The notes beneath the pieces were generated by a model that was given only the letters and a program-made list of their open reading frames with translations, ran no database searches and was not told where the DNA came from. Shown here in pieces: positions 22,301 to 33,440 of a DNA stretch of 64,000 nucleotides. Within the stretch, counting starts at the first letter, position 1, and each line of letters begins with the position of its first letter. The DNA lies in assembly GCA_002633005.1 (NCBI GenBank), contig NMRA01000080.1, positions 7,586-71,585 of the forward strand. The letters are read 5' to 3'. This DNA is from Phoronis australis (taxonomy: Eukaryota > Phoronida > Phoronidae). The translations under genes were made by a program, and so were the position numbers.

Positions 22301-24324
22301 GGTTTACACTGGTGTTCTTGCAGCATCACAGATTAACGGTGACATAACAGTCGTTTTGGATAACGAAGTCAACTCAATACCAGAGGAAATCGATGGGATT
22401 GAAGGGTTGCGAGGCTGTTTTATTTCAGAAACTAATGAAGGTGTATTTGCCTTCATTAGCTCCGAGTATCCTATGCCCTCTGCGACATTGCAGGATCTCA
22501 AATCGATACTTGGAAGGGCACATGCACCATTGTGTGTTCTCCCAGTTCACTTCACCGTTGTCAGTAAAAACATTCTTAAAGAAGTAACCGAAGTACCGTC
22601 GGAGGTCCGGCAAACGGAATACAAACAATCGTGGCAAGGTAGCAGTGACGTCATGGAAATGTTAACTGACAAGGAATTGATGCTTCGCGACATGTGGGCA
22701 AAACTCCTGAAAATGAACTTAGGCGACATAAAACTTGACCATTCTTACTTTGATCTCGGTGGCACCTCAATATCAGCAATTAGCTTGGTATCTATGGCTG
22801 AAAAGCGGGGGCTACAGTTTAGCCTGTCGGATGTAGTGCAGCTCGAAACACTTGCAGAAATAGCCGCAGTTGCCGAATTAAAGGCGGACGAGGGCGACAT
22901 CTTGGTTTGTTTAAGCAGCGGTCATCCCGGCAAAAAACCTATCATCTACATTCACGCCAGTGACGGTGGGGTATCGTCGTTTTCCTACGTTGTTGGTAAG
23001 TATAGTATTTTGCAGGGAGTGCACTTTTGAATGACTTTTAACGGGAAAGCCAATGTTTTAGTTAGTCTTACATGAGTTTAATCTGTCATTTAATTTCGTA
23101 AACACGGCGGTAACTCCAGTTACGATACTTTATTAATGTTGAATAGGCCTAGCTTGTTATGTAATGGTCAGGGGTACACTCGATTGTGAGCTACAATATG
23201 TCTTGAGGTAACTGATGAGGTTTTTTAGTACAAATAACATCAGAATATTCATATGACTTTCCCTTCAGAGTCACTGCCCTAAAATTAGCACGTGAATTCA
23301 AATATCAATTAATACGATCTAAATACATGAACAACAGTTATTTCGAGTGATTAGATAGTCGTAATTTAGAAGTGCTGTGTTCTCGAACGTGTTACAGCCA
23401 TCGAACACAGGGAAGCTACATGATCTATGACTTCGTTCCAAAGTGTACTTCCTATATAACGAACACATTGTCACGGTAAAATGCTACACCATGGTGCAAA
23501 AAAATTAATCAAGCCCTACTTAAAATTTCGAATTCGTGTTTTGATTGGTGACCGCCAAAATTTTTCGAAGTTCTTTTGGACAATAATTCTTGCCCACTTT
23601 GAACTGTGACACGTGTTTGTGCCTATGCATTTTAGATATCTTATCGATGTATGTGTACCTCTTTAACGCAACTACGTGTCTTCCAGGCCAACTGAAGAAG
23701 CACCCGGTGTATGCTTTCCGTTTTCTGCTTGGAAGTACTCCATTCGAGTCAATTCCTCAACTTGCCTCGCTGTATGTAGAGCGAATGAAGCAGTTGGACT
23801 TCTTTTACACTGAAACCCCGTATGTTCTAGTTGGATATTCGTCAGGCGGGGCTATAGCTTTTGAAATTGCGCTGCAGCTTCAAAAGATTGCCCGGAGACC
23901 GGAGACGCTAGTTATTCTTGACGGAAGTCCGGATTTAATCGCAAAATCGTACACGAAAATCTTGAAGAGCTCCGAAAAGCAGATGGAGGCTCACGAGAAA
24001 TGGCTTCAAAACACTTGGAATGAAAAAGGCCTGAACGAAGACGATTTGAAGGTTGGACTGTCACTGTTTCGAGAAACTCTGAATATTTACGCCTCCTACG
24101 TTCCTTCCACCATTTACGACGGAGACGTCAAGCTGGTACTTGCAACTGATATACTAACAGAAGGACCGCTATCTGAAACTCTTGCTGAGCTTCAAAAACA
24201 AGAGCGCGACTACGGCACCCAACGTTTGTGCTCTAAACCAGTGCGAGTTGTTGACGTTGATGGCGACCATTACACCATGATGAGAGACGAAAAACAGATT
24301 ATAGCGAAGACTGTTGTCGAATAG
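10398..24324 (+). CDS. Nonribosomal peptide synthetase, four modules, two exons: join(10398..22995,23687..24324)
   Basis: This encodes a multimodular NRPS that assembles a peptide on phosphopantetheine carriers using ATP-activated amino acids. Domain order by residue from ATG 10398: condensation C-lobe (about 18-193), assembly gap (194-352), end of A1 (353-391), T1 (Ser454), E1 (503-935), C2 (940-1400), A2 (1418-1893), T2 (Ser1938), C3 (2001-2448), A3 (2463-2940), T3 (Ser2985), E2 (3040-3468), C4 (3481-3918), A4 remnant (3930-4081), T4 (Ser4124), thioesterase (4168-4411). I start at ATG 10398 because the open frame before it crosses a splice acceptor and its earlier start would be GTG. Exon 1 is 12.6 kb long. 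The joined CDS is 13236 nt, a multiple of three. Introns are absent except inside the TE, which is unusual for an animal gene and fits a horizontally acquired origin (inference). Product and expression are unknown. Confidence 0.95.
10440..10978 (+). other. NRPS module 1: C-domain C-lobe only
   Basis: Residues about 18-193 match the second half of a condensation domain: the helix around TVEALVCIAYAVLIRYEG corresponds to the conserved TLFMVLLAAFAVLLARYSG-type region, and the end (SMVLQINGDYTCSVHQS) to the segment before the C-domain end. The first half, with HHxxxDG, is absent. Copy 2 starts with the same N-terminus, so this is not a local assembly error. It is most likely a vestigial starter C domain, unless upstream exons supply the N-lobe. 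Confidence 0.7.
10979..11453. other. Assembly gap (475 N) inside the NRPS
   Basis: The run of N falls where the module 1 adenylation domain should be. Only A9/A10 (LPSYMVP, NGKVDRRAL) is seen after it. Motifs A1-A8 need about 1.3-1.4 kb, so 475 bases is too short unless the domain is deleted. The frame agrees across the gap, which has a one-in-three chance of happening by accident. Confidence 0.95.
11454..13200 (+). other. NRPS module 1: A10 end, carrier (T1), epimerisation (E1)
   Basis: After LPSYMVP and NGKVDRRAL comes the carrier motif FFEIGGDSISAM, with the phosphopantetheine Ser at 11757-11759. The E domain shows its diagnostic set in order: PAQIWFF, HHLVVDLVSWRI, EAHGRE, SRTVGWFMTMFP, IPNRGMPF and VLFNYYG. 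HHxxxD and the EGHGRE-like motif are intact, so L-to-D conversion of the first aminoacyl unit is expected. Confidence 0.9.
13215..16330 (+). other. NRPS module 2: C-A-T
   Basis: The C domain starts with DMYPCTPMQEGFLF and has RHDILRTRF and HHSLVDG (catalytic His1101); its position after an E domain predicts a D-donor, L-acceptor type. The A domain has all ten core motifs: LTYREL, WKAGGAFVPID, YTSGTTGRPKG, FDAAVLE, NGYGPTE, GELYLGG, YKTGDL, GRIDHQIKIRGKRVELEEI, LPGFMVP and NKKID. The eight-to-ten residue specificity pocket read against the GrsA numbering is D-A-L-T-L-A-G-V-M-K. This suggests a hydrophobic or aromatic substrate, at low confidence. T2 is FDFGGHSLSA with Ser1938 at 16209-16211. 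Confidence 0.9.
16400..20800 (+). other. NRPS module 3: C-A-T-E
   Basis: The C domain is of the L-donor type: SCRQEQMCLLYEL, MHHSVTDGAS (His2140), YIDYSNWE, VGYFVNTLPVR, NQDVPFQ and RDTSYHP. The A domain has ITYRSL, YTSGTTGKPKG, FDVAYQE, NEYGPSE (Thr replaced by Ser), YNSGDL, GRKDRQVKLRAFRVELDEV, LPRYMVP and EKID. The pocket reads D-V-Q-S-I-A-E-I-V-K, seven of ten identical to the proline code DVQLIAHVVK as I recall it, but with E for H. T3 is FFLGGDSISAM (Ser2985). E2 has PIQEWF, HHLAVDLVSW, EWHGRE, SRTVGWFTAMFP, NNGMPYG and VVFNYHG. Confidence 0.9.
20840..22880 (+). other. NRPS module 4: C, vestigial A, T
   Basis: The C domain begins EDIYACTPLQEGLIF and keeps FHHSVVDGWSS and VGLLLNTLPLRI, so it looks active and suited to a D-donor. 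It is followed by only about 150 residues resembling an A domain from the A6 region on (VGSALTDDVTYSLCIKDQ, then PNGVIGKLYIQ). The YTSGTTG, FD.., YGPTE, YxTGD and GRxDxQVK motifs are all missing, and the NGKxDR lysine region is only loosely preserved (SKNILKE). T4 is intact: YFDLGGTSISAI, Ser4124 at 22767-22769. The reading frame is open throughout, so the remnant is maintained as a linker. Confidence 0.85.
22900..24324 (+). other. NRPS terminal thioesterase domain, split by the intron
   Basis: A type I thioesterase with an alpha/beta-hydrolase fold releases the finished chain by hydrolysis or cyclisation. Exon 1 ends with IIYIHASDGGVSSFSYVV; exon 2 continues QLKKHPVYAFRF. Nucleophile elbow GYSSGG puts Ser4251 at 23839-23841, Asp4278 lies in LVILDGSPD and His4394 in GDHYTMM, so the triad is complete. 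The first strand and the elbow are on separate exons, so correct splicing is needed for release activity. The stop is TAG at 24322-24324. Confidence 0.9.
22996..23686 (+). other. Phase-1 spliceosomal intron in the NRPS gene
   Basis: The donor GTAAGT is at 22996-23001 and the acceptor GTCTTCCAG ends at 23686. Removing 691 bases joins G + GC into a Gly codon and restores a continuous thioesterase domain. Without splicing the frame stops at 23030, a few residues past the donor. Confidence 0.92.
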
Positions 24325-26880
24325 TCCGTGTAAAAAGCTACATTTCTTTTTCACTGGACCTACTATTGCTACTAGGTACATAAATATTTACAACGGACAC
24401 TAACAGAACTGATCATATATAATTTAATCTGAGAAATGGACTGTCGAACAATGTCGCGTAAGAATGTTTCGCACGGGCACGATTATGCGCTTTTGCCGAG
24501 GACAATGCGTGAGGTCCACCTGTGCCTACAACCGAAACTTTGGTACGTGCGCCTGTAGGCAAAACACCTGAGTAAACAACTTTCTTTGAAAAAATACGCT
24601 ATTTCAGGCCTAGGGAAACTAGTGAGTACAAACATTGTCTAGCTTATATGCATACTGTTTCTGAAGTCCGCGAACTTCGTGCTGACAATGACGAATTAGT
24701 ATCTGCATAAGTTTAGAGCAACCTAACATACCGCATCTCTTATATATGTACCAAATAGGGTCTATGGAAACAGCCCGTACCTAAAGCCTAGAAAACAACC
24801 GGGCAATACTGTTGATCTGTTATAGACTGTGTATTTACGTTTACATTGTTTATCATTTCGAGTTAGGTGTAGTGTGTTGATTACGTTTGGTTTAGGTGCT
24901 TTATGTGTTCAAATTCGCAGCGATGACGTCGTTTGCAAAGGAGGCTTAGTTTGGGCAATGACAAAGCTAAACGACTGAAATATATGCGATGGAAAATTTC
25001 TGTTGCTTTTCATCATGACGTTGGTTGTGTTGAATCCCGGGTGATGAGTACAGTAAGAGTCTATTTGTATCTGTAGATCAGCGCGTTTTGAACCAATCTG
25101 TACACATAGGCATGAACTAGTTTGAGAATGCTTAACACACTAAAGATGTCATTTAAATGCGTTAACCAACAATTTGCCAATACATGTGCATTTACTGGAT
25201 TAACCAAAAGTAGAGAAAAATGAATACTGAGAATAACGTAAAAATAAAGATGTCAGGTAAGGGAGGGTTGAGGACATAGTAAAAACAGGAGTCGCAAAGC
25301 ACCATCCAATGCGAAAAACAAATGTAAGACAAAGAAACCACTTGACCTAATATAACATAGGCCTATAGATAAACACACAGATTGGTGCACTGACGTGACG
25401 TTAATATTAAGATGAGAAGCAAGTAGAGACATCATAACGAATATACTGTAACACTCAAGTCATATCTAAGTGCGCTAACTGGGAAGCGCTTCCGAAGCTC
25501 GTTTACAGTGGGCAGCAATTGTGTAGTTGAGATGTAAAGACACACGTCATGAAAAATGACATGACAAGTAACAGAGTTCATGTACAGATACACTATATAC
25601 GCGAAAGTGTAAATGTGAGAGACAATCTGCCACAGCAAAAAAAAAGAAAAATCTGTTTCGGGCAATGATGGAAAAGGGGTGTTTCATTTCAGAACAATAC
25701 TTGCGGCGCGTCTCAACATAATATTTACACTTACGTTAAACAATAGACTGGATCGGCATAGTACCGGGACCGCCAAATCTGTATGTCCTAAATGGACAAA
25801 ATCTGTGATCGTAAACACAAAGCGCCACCAACAGTATCCAGGCCGAGAAGAGACAGTTCACTAACGGCGGCTTGTTTGAGTCACGGTTTTACTTCCCACA
25901 AATATGTCGTCTGCTCATTAATTGGAAAGTGGTGCCTCTTTTGACAATTCCACTCAAATGAAAATATCGGAGTTGCGAATCTGTTGTCTATGAACTATGG
26001 TTATAAGAGACATAATCGACGACATATGAAGCATTAATAAAATGGATAAAATTACACACATTTATATCCCAAAATGCTTCAACAGTTGTTCAAAACTTTT
26101 TCTCAAAAATTATTCTATTCTGTTACGTGAACTGCTTTCTTTTGCTTTTATTTTTGCAAAAATCCTCGATTCCAGTGACCCTGGACTTCTCCTGCTCTTT
26201 TGTGAACCACACGACTTCCGGGTACGCTGCCTTACTAGTCGCATGCACTCTTTGCCCTTGGTGTAATTTTAGAGTTCAAGCATGGCGTCCAAAACATAGC
26301 ACTTTTGTACTAGTTGCCCCCAACACATTGCATTGGTTAGTAAGTAACTTTCAGATTGTCGGGTTTTGAAGGAGGATTTGGCCACTCGGGAATTAATAGG
26401 CGGATTTTGTAAAGTTATATGGACTAGTAAAGACCATTAGAAGATTTAGGACTCGGTGAGGGATTCATTCGGTTAACTGGTATAAGACTAAAACCATTAC
26501 AAACTTTTCCAAAACAATTTCAGGCTTAAGGTTAAAACTCTAGGACCAAATTCAAAATGTTAAGAGTAAAACAATTATACCTAAAAGCAAAGTATCCCGT
26601 AGCCGGACAAAAAGTCTAAATAGAAATGTCTTGTTTGGTTCATGACAGGCATCCAAACGGTGCCATGCAGATGCATTTACGTGTGTCTTTTAATCATGCC
26701 TCTTGGTTATTTGCTTTACCAATGTTCAGTTGAGGGTCGAACTTAGTTCAGAGAATACGATCGGAACGGAAGATTGCTAATAACGACAAATGTCGTGTAT
26801 TCAACCAATGTTGTATTTTCGGAACGAAAACGCATTAATTGTCGGATCGAAAGGTTTTACGCCTGCAAGTGCTTATAGGT
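24325..26880. other. Non-coding stretch downstream of the NRPS
   Basis: No recognisable gene. The nearest AATAAA polyadenylation hexamer on the + strand that I found is at 25243-25248, about 900 bases after the stop, so the 3' end of the transcript is not clear. Confidence 0.55.
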
Positions 26881-27905
26881 AAAGTGAAATGGTACATCGC
26901 GTACTAAAATCTCCGGCGGTCGATCTTTCACACTTTTTGGCTTCTCATTGAATTCCCATAGAACTGAATTGGGTTATGACCAAGTTCACCCGAAGAAATA
27001 GGCCCCTGCACATAAAATTAACTTTGTAGAACCGGTCCAAAACATCGAGAGATTTTGAGAAGAATCACTAGATCCACCCAGAGTTAAAACTGTGTCGTTG
27101 GCATATTTCTTAATCTGATGAGGTCTGGTCCTCATGGAGATAATGTCACTTTCCTGATTTGCATAAACACTAAAGCCATTATTCTAGCACATAATGTGAA
27201 AAGACGTGGAGAGATTGGGTCTCCATGTCGACATCCTCAACCAACTTCAAAATATTCGGATGTGAAATTATTCTGGATCATAGAAGGTCTCGATCCCTCA
27301 TTCAGTTTAAAGACGAATCCACTTCACAAAGTTCTCTATAAAGTTAAACATACATTTCGATGAAATTGAATCGAACAGTTCTTCTAATTCTAATAGGACA
27401 AGAAGTCATACTGCATCAGATCGTACACGTTTCAGGTGTTGTCGCCGATGTATCTACGTCACATTTGTTGAAAATACAAAGCAAAGTACAATAGACAAAG
27501 CAAACATACACACAAACCACGCGTGCGCATAACAAAATTGAAACCTGTGCGTACTCAAATAACAAAAGAGCCAAAGAGGACCATCTATTTTCAGATACAC
27601 CGTTTCTGAAAAGTAAATATTTCCCTTTGAATATACTTGAACGACCCCTTCTTGAAAATTGCGATTGAGGGATAAGCATTCCTGAGTCTTTATTTGGTGG
27701 TAGATGTGACATTTTCCAAGACAAAGGATCTACTTCAATAAAGCCTGTTTGATTTTCACACTGTATGGTACTAATTACCACATTTAAGTGATTTACAAGA
27801 CAACCAGACAAAACCTTAAATCTACCATTTACGTGAATTAAAATGCGGCGCCAACTAAAATATTCTTCAGCCTTCTTGAACTCCGTTAAAATAGTTTTCA
27901 ACGGT
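26880..27905 (-). mobile_element. Decayed L1/Tx1-like reverse transcriptase fragment
   Basis: On the minus strand the ORF at 27901-27416 contains FKVLSGCLVNHLNVVIS and ENQTGFIE, the conserved L1-type segment (LxNRLxxVL..I..dQTGFI). Past this ORF, going down the + coordinates, come FDSIS (about 27345), a shifted GCRHGDPISPRLF block (about 27230) and KKYANDTVLTL (about 27085). The last is the RT active site YADD with its first Asp changed to Asn. Frameshifts separate the blocks. It is a dead fragment. Confidence 0.8.
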
Positions 27906-30090
27906 TTCGTTTATATCAACCGATAAACAGAGGGAGGACATAGTTTGGTTTCTTTGGTTTAGTTAGTACATGTACCAGTTAGCGGATTAACTACAACTGG
28001 GGCCCTCGTCTGTGCTCAGTTTTGTGCTTCCCACTTCTAAAATTTATGGATTGTTCCTACAGATTGGTTATAGAAGGACGTGCCCTTGAAAAGAGTCCTT
28101 TTTAGAGACACTCGTAGTAGAGAACTCCCTTCACCACCTGAGGGGATTGTGGGAGTGTTTTTTTTGCTGACAAGTCAAGCTAGATACCCTAAATCAAGGA
28201 GGCCTTAGGCAGTAACGTGGAAATGAGGTAGCTGCATTTTTCAAGAAAATCGTAACCTTCCCCGATAGTTTTCCATGTAATGGAATACAGTGGATTGACG
28301 AGAAAACAGTATAACTTTCTATCAAGCTGTAAAATCATTATGCTGATTGTTAGAACCAATGTAAGAAAATTTCAAATTAAGAGTGTAATTTTTTATTAAA
28401 AGCCATTCTCAACCAATTGTTTATGTTAATAACAAACCCGACAATATTTCCCAACGCTACTAAATATTCAGCCAACGAAAATCAGAAATTTTATGTTTGA
28501 TGACAAATTCTACTTAGCTCAGCAGGTAGGCAACCATACTCTAAGTATTTATTGAAATCATATATTGAAACTGAGACGGGTTGTCTCGCTGCCATGGTAA
28601 GCAGATATTTCGCCAGTCACTATCAGAAACTGGTGGAAATTTCACGTTAAAAGCAGGCTACGTTGCCAAAAATATTTGAGTTGACTCATTGGTGAAATTT
28701 AGAGTTATTGCAAAGCTGAACTGAACATCGTCACTATGGCAACAAGTTTTTTTACGAAGAACACCAATCTTAGGCTCGATTGTACTCATGTTAGAAGGCA
28801 GGCAGCCATGAACAAATCCTTTTAATATACCTTCCTTAAAACGTAGGGCAGTTGCCAAACTTGGCAGTGCAACGTTGTCATGATAACCATGTATTTTGGA
28901 GTTACAAAATTATAGTAAGCTGCACACATAACATACCAAAAATAAAAATAATATAAACCTCCTCTAGCACAGACTGACTGTTCTACCAAACATATACCAC
29001 ATTGTAGGACACTTTTGAAAATCCAAAACTGGTTGTCAAGGTTTACCGGAAGCTCTCGCAGACAGGCTGTATCTTATCAACAATCATTGCAGTTTGCAAA
29101 CCAGTCACTGCTTTAAAATATTCCTGAGGTACATTAATCTAATTTAATTTATGAATAAAGTCTATATCAGAAATCACATATTTGTTATTCTTTCACATTT
29201 TTCTAAAAAAGCGTTTTTCCAAAGTTAATTCCTATTGGCTAATGCACGCCTGACGTCAGTGAGGCTGTACCGTGGGTGAAGGCAATGAGATAAATTATAG
29301 TCCTTCTCTCACGCGTTGTTAACCCTTATTACATGGTTAGAGGATGTTATAAGGATCCAAGAAGTACCTACCCCATAACTAATACACGATCCGTACTCGA
29401 AATAAGTTTAAATGAACGCGCCGCTCACGATTCGCACCCGAAGAACCACCGCCATTTTGAACTTGCTGCGAACCCGGAAGTACAATTCATTCAGGAACCC
29501 AGGCCGAGAAAACGCCGTCAGTGCGACTGGAGCAGTGCCTGTACTGTTACCAGCCAGCAAACGGGGATAAAATAATCGACAGCGCTTCTTAATTTTAATA
29601 AAATCAAAATACGAACAATTTTATCGAATTTGCTGAAGGCGAATAAATTTTGACAGAAATTATTTTGCCAGACTCGGGACCGCAGCCTATCGGACCCGGT
29701 GCGGATCGAGACCAGACACTGGAGAACGGTAAATGCATGCGGTTGCAAGCTGTTTGTCGAAGTAAAATGGTCAAATCATAAATGCTGCATATATTCAAGG
29801 GTAGTTTCAGACACTTGCATGAAATTACGGGCTGGTTAGTCCTGTGTCACACTGCCGCGGCAGACCTTAGTTAGCCACAGTCATCAGCTACCAGTGAAGA
29901 CTATCGTCAAAATACAGCTTGTTAGTAGGCCTATACAGCTTTGCGCCAAGGCTACCCTTAGGCCTAACTGGTCGCTAGCCACAGCGCTCGCTCAAACGAG
30001 GTTTATTTAGAACTTGGGTACTTCTGGCGAACTGTGCAAAGTTGTTGGCTTTCAATAGAAATTTTCCCAGACTTTGTATGAGCTCACCAA
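27906..30090. other. No gene recognised
   Basis: Several ORFs of 60-80 codons occur (for example 29333-29575) but none shows a known domain. A box-A-like TAGCTCAGCAGG lies at about 28515, but no matching box B or cloverleaf follows at the right distance. Confidence 0.5.
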
Positions 30091-30094
30091 GCCT

Positions 30095-30315
30095 AAAAGA
30101 ATGGAGAGGCTGGAATTTTTGGGAATGTCTATCTTTTACTATAAGATTCAGTGGGTACGTTCAGAGCTATGAACTGCAGACTCTAAATTTTGGTACTTCC
30201 TGTCTTCTAGTGGAATATTGTCTCATTTTCTACTTTTTTCGGAATTCGTGCTTCTGTGACTGAGGCAGATCTTTTTCCAGTTCTCCAAAAAGGGGGCTCG
30301 TTCGAGCACATTAAT
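30095..30315 (+). repeat. Copy 1 of a dispersed element (GTTCGAGCAC end)
   Basis: The segment shares the order ..GATTCA.GG.TACGTTCAGAGCT.TGAA..., then TTTAGTGGA-like, TTGTCTC.TTTTCT and a final CTCGTTCGAGC with 39950-40166 and, inverted, with 49000-49230. It lacks clear termini. It has no ORF of its own. Confidence 0.65.
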
Positions 30316-30319
30316 ATGA

Positions 30320-32030
30320 CAAGTCCAATACAGCATGTTATTATTTTTTATTCATTAACCCAAAATGATTCAAACTTTTAACATAATAAGTAACTTAAAA
30401 TGCACAATACTTTACAAAATTTAGCATTACAAACACTATTCAACAGCAACAGTTTCCATGATATGAAAGTGGACATACATGTAACTATTACCATGGTAAC
30501 GGAATAGTGTTTTCTTACACCAGAATTTGACAAGCATCATTTAAAAAATATGAAGTTGCAAAGAACAAGAATTAGAGGCTTGAAGCTTCACAATCCAACA
30601 TAGCTTATTTCTCAAATTAAGATTATTCATATTGTTGACTTGATTAAGAAGCAATAAGTTACAAAACATGACTTGAAAGCAATTGAGACTTAAAATTTAG
30701 AAAAACATGAATCATTTTGTGACACCGAATCAAGTCTTGAACAGCAGTTGACAGTCAATCAAAAAACCATTTCAAAATTATTTCAACTATTTTTTAGCTT
30801 AGTGTAAGATCACCTGAATTGGAAATTTACAGTAAAATAATACATCTTATATTTTTGCACAAAAACACGAAAATTGAACAAAGTTTCTTTTTTTTAGCAA
30901 CGTTTGTCAAAATGTATCAACGTTAAATCTTCACAAATTACAAAGTAACCGATTGAACATGCCTTTGAGTTCAGCAAAAGTAGCCATGTTGTCGGTGCCG
31001 CTAGAAATGAGACGAAGTCCAACGGGAATTGTGAGCACATTTATCACTTAATGAGTAACAACTGTGAGGCTGAAATTTGGTGAACACTGTTAAATCGTGC
31101 AGAATAGTAAGTAAAGATATGTCTAACTAAATTTCACCGTAATTTGTTGGCGAAAACAATTTACACAAACTTTCAAACTCGTAACTTATCCCGCTGTCCT
31201 CCAATATGGCCGACGCGACCCAAACAAAGTGACCCACATTCCGCCACAAAACTTGCAATAACTTTACACTGCTTGCCCCGATTTTGATACTTTTTCGATT
31301 TTTACTGAGTACAATGCACTACCTTTCCGATGATAGCAAAGTACTTTTTCAAAACGAGAAAAAAATAAAACCGAAAAAAATAGGTTCGACCCATATTGGT
31401 TCCTAGGTTCGACCGGCCTACGTAAGGAACTAAACACCAAATGCTATTTTAACATACTACGTAAGTACGCGTAACATTCCAAAAAACATCAACGATCACT
31501 AACTACAAACTATAAATACACTGCATATGCAAACGAATCACGAGATATTACTAACAAAACAAAATAATGAACACTTTTCGATCGAGCGATAGCACATTCA
31601 GTTACAAGGAAAAAATGGCGGATTTCAGGACAAGTTCCTGAACTGATGAGCCGGAAATGTGGGTACGGAAATAACCGATGACAACCGGCAATCATACGCT
31701 CAGAGAGAAGGGTCAAATACTGTTCAAAAATCGCTTTCGGCAAGAAAGGCGAAAAGAATATAAAGAAAGGGTGTCGAAAATAAGATTTTATGTAGTAAGT
31801 ATTTTCGGATACTGGAACCACATGGGCAGTTTTAGAGAAGGACTTTAAGCTTATTATGTATATAGCTCATTTGGTGAATGCCTCTCGGCTCCAGAACTGT
31901 GCTTAATGCGTATAATTCGTCTGCGATCTGGTGGCTCTCAAAAGTTCTTAATACAAGTTTACTGCCGAGTAGCGTTAACTATTAGTGGAACGATGCCACT
32001 CTCGGCACGCCGGCTGCCGGCCTAGAAAGC
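30320..32030. other. AT-rich non-coding stretch
   Basis: No recognisable gene, RNA or repeat with clear ends was seen. The ORF on the minus strand at 31821-31510 has no recognised domain. Confidence 0.5.
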
Positions 32031-32039
32031 AAAGGGCCC

Positions 32040-32765
32040 CGACTGCGTAGCCTTGCCTTGGTGCAAGCTGTATACTAAATATACAGCGGCTGTTGCACCG
32101 ACGTGGGTAAAAACTGTTCAAATAAAATCTGACACAAAATTAGAGTCATTAAAAATTACACACTTCCTTGAGTAAACTAACTTATTCACTGGCGATCTGC
32201 TGTTCATTCTGCTGCTAAGATTTAGGTATGCTCTTTAAGGTCGGCCTTCGGCGCCTTCACCTGTTGCCTTATTGGCCAGTTTCGTTCCCAGAGTTGTTCT
32301 TCTCCAAAGTATAACAAGCGATCAAACTGTTCTTTGAAATTGTGCACGTGTCATAACGAATTATTAGAGTTGATTTCATTTCCTTCCAATTTTTTGGTAT
32401 TTTAATACCAGGAAACCGAATTTCATAAAAATTTTGCTCCGATGTCGCGAAATTTTAAGAAATTGCGCGTGTTGAGCGTACTGTTTTCTTTGTTATAAAA
32501 AGGTGAGAATTATGAGATAAAATAACGTTTACTAGATCGTTTTTCACTTAAACGGCTCCAGCGGGCAAGGAGAGTGTCGGTTGACACCCAGACATTTGCA
32601 CGTTACCCTGCCGGTTGTTGATATAAGTTTCGCGACGAGGTGACGAGCACAACTGCTCGGGCTATGTGAAATTTCGGAGTCTAACGGAGTTCAACACACA
32701 GTGCTACTGGTACCTAGCTGTATTTGGAAGATAGTCTTCATACAGCTAGCTGGATGGCTAGGCCC
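32040..32765 (+). repeat. Half copy of the fold-back element
   Basis: Starting with GTATACTAAATA..., continuing through TTCCTTGAGTAAACTAACTTA, a TCGGC.TTCGGCG block and GACGAGCA.AACT, and ending in GTACCTAGCTGTAT, this tracks the left arm of the palindromic element at 52810-54135. A mirrored second arm is not seen here, apart from a short inverted CAGCTAG stretch at the end. Confidence 0.65.
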
Positions 32766-33239
32766 CGGGATGAATCAACGTCACAGGAAAGAAAAACGAA
32801 ATAACTTGCGAGTATGCACATGTTGATCTGTCGACTGGACTACTGCGTACTCGCTCGGCTAATGACCTATATCTCTTTGGGCTGTACAGCCTCAATGACG
32901 TCACGAAAAACAGCGCTTACAGTGGGGCTTTACGAAACTAATAAAGTTTTACTTTTCAAAGTAAAAAAGAAAAATACTGTGCACTATTAAGGAATTTGTG
33001 GATTCCAGTAACCAACCTATATACAATCAAAATTCATATTAAAATGCTGAAACATATAGTTCAGGCCTCTTTTAATTATTACCATCAGCAATGCAACACG
33101 CCATTTGATTAACCCAGAAACTCAAGTGCACTCAGCCTCGGCCTCATTCTTTCCATCCTGGGTTTGTTGTACTCGCTCCACTCTATCAATTGGTGTACGA
33201 AGACGTGGGTAAAATTTTGAGACCTTTTTTCCGGGAGAT

Positions 33240-33440
33240 ATATAGAATATATAGCTTTAGCAACTATATATGCCCCATTGGGTATATGCCCCGGAACAAC
33301 ATATAGCCCGCAACTATATATATATATATCTCACTAGGTATATGCCCACAAGAATAGATGTCCCATTGGGTATGTACAATATATAACCAGCAACTATATA
33401 TGTCCCACTAAATATATGCCCCATATATCCCGGTTTTCAA
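33240..33440. repeat. Cluster of short palindromic ATATGCCCCATTGGGTATAT-like units
   Basis: Units such as ATGCCCCATTGGGTAT and ATGTCCCATTGGGTAT alternate with CAACTATATATG spacers. The core CCCATTGGG resembles the minus strand of the cluster at 5515-5845 (GTACCCATTTGGTAC). Confidence 0.65.

Noticed and set aside
23001-23030. Exon 1 ending at its own stop, giving a protein without thioesterase
   Set aside because: The residues after the donor do not match a TE, and splicing to 23687 restores the TE fold in frame with the full Ser-Asp-His triad.
10398-24324. Bacterial contamination as the source of the NRPS
   Set aside because: The gene has a canonical phase-1 intron, is flanked on both sides by animal-type retrotransposons, and its 5' end is duplicated together with that flanking DNA.
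27118-27363. Plus-strand 81-codon ORF as a gene
   Set aside because: It is the antisense of the decayed RT (FDSIS and GDPIS blocks).
28508-28590. tRNA gene or tRNA-derived SINE from a box-A-like TAGCTCAGCAGG
   Set aside because: No cloverleaf and no GGTTCGA box B at the required distance.
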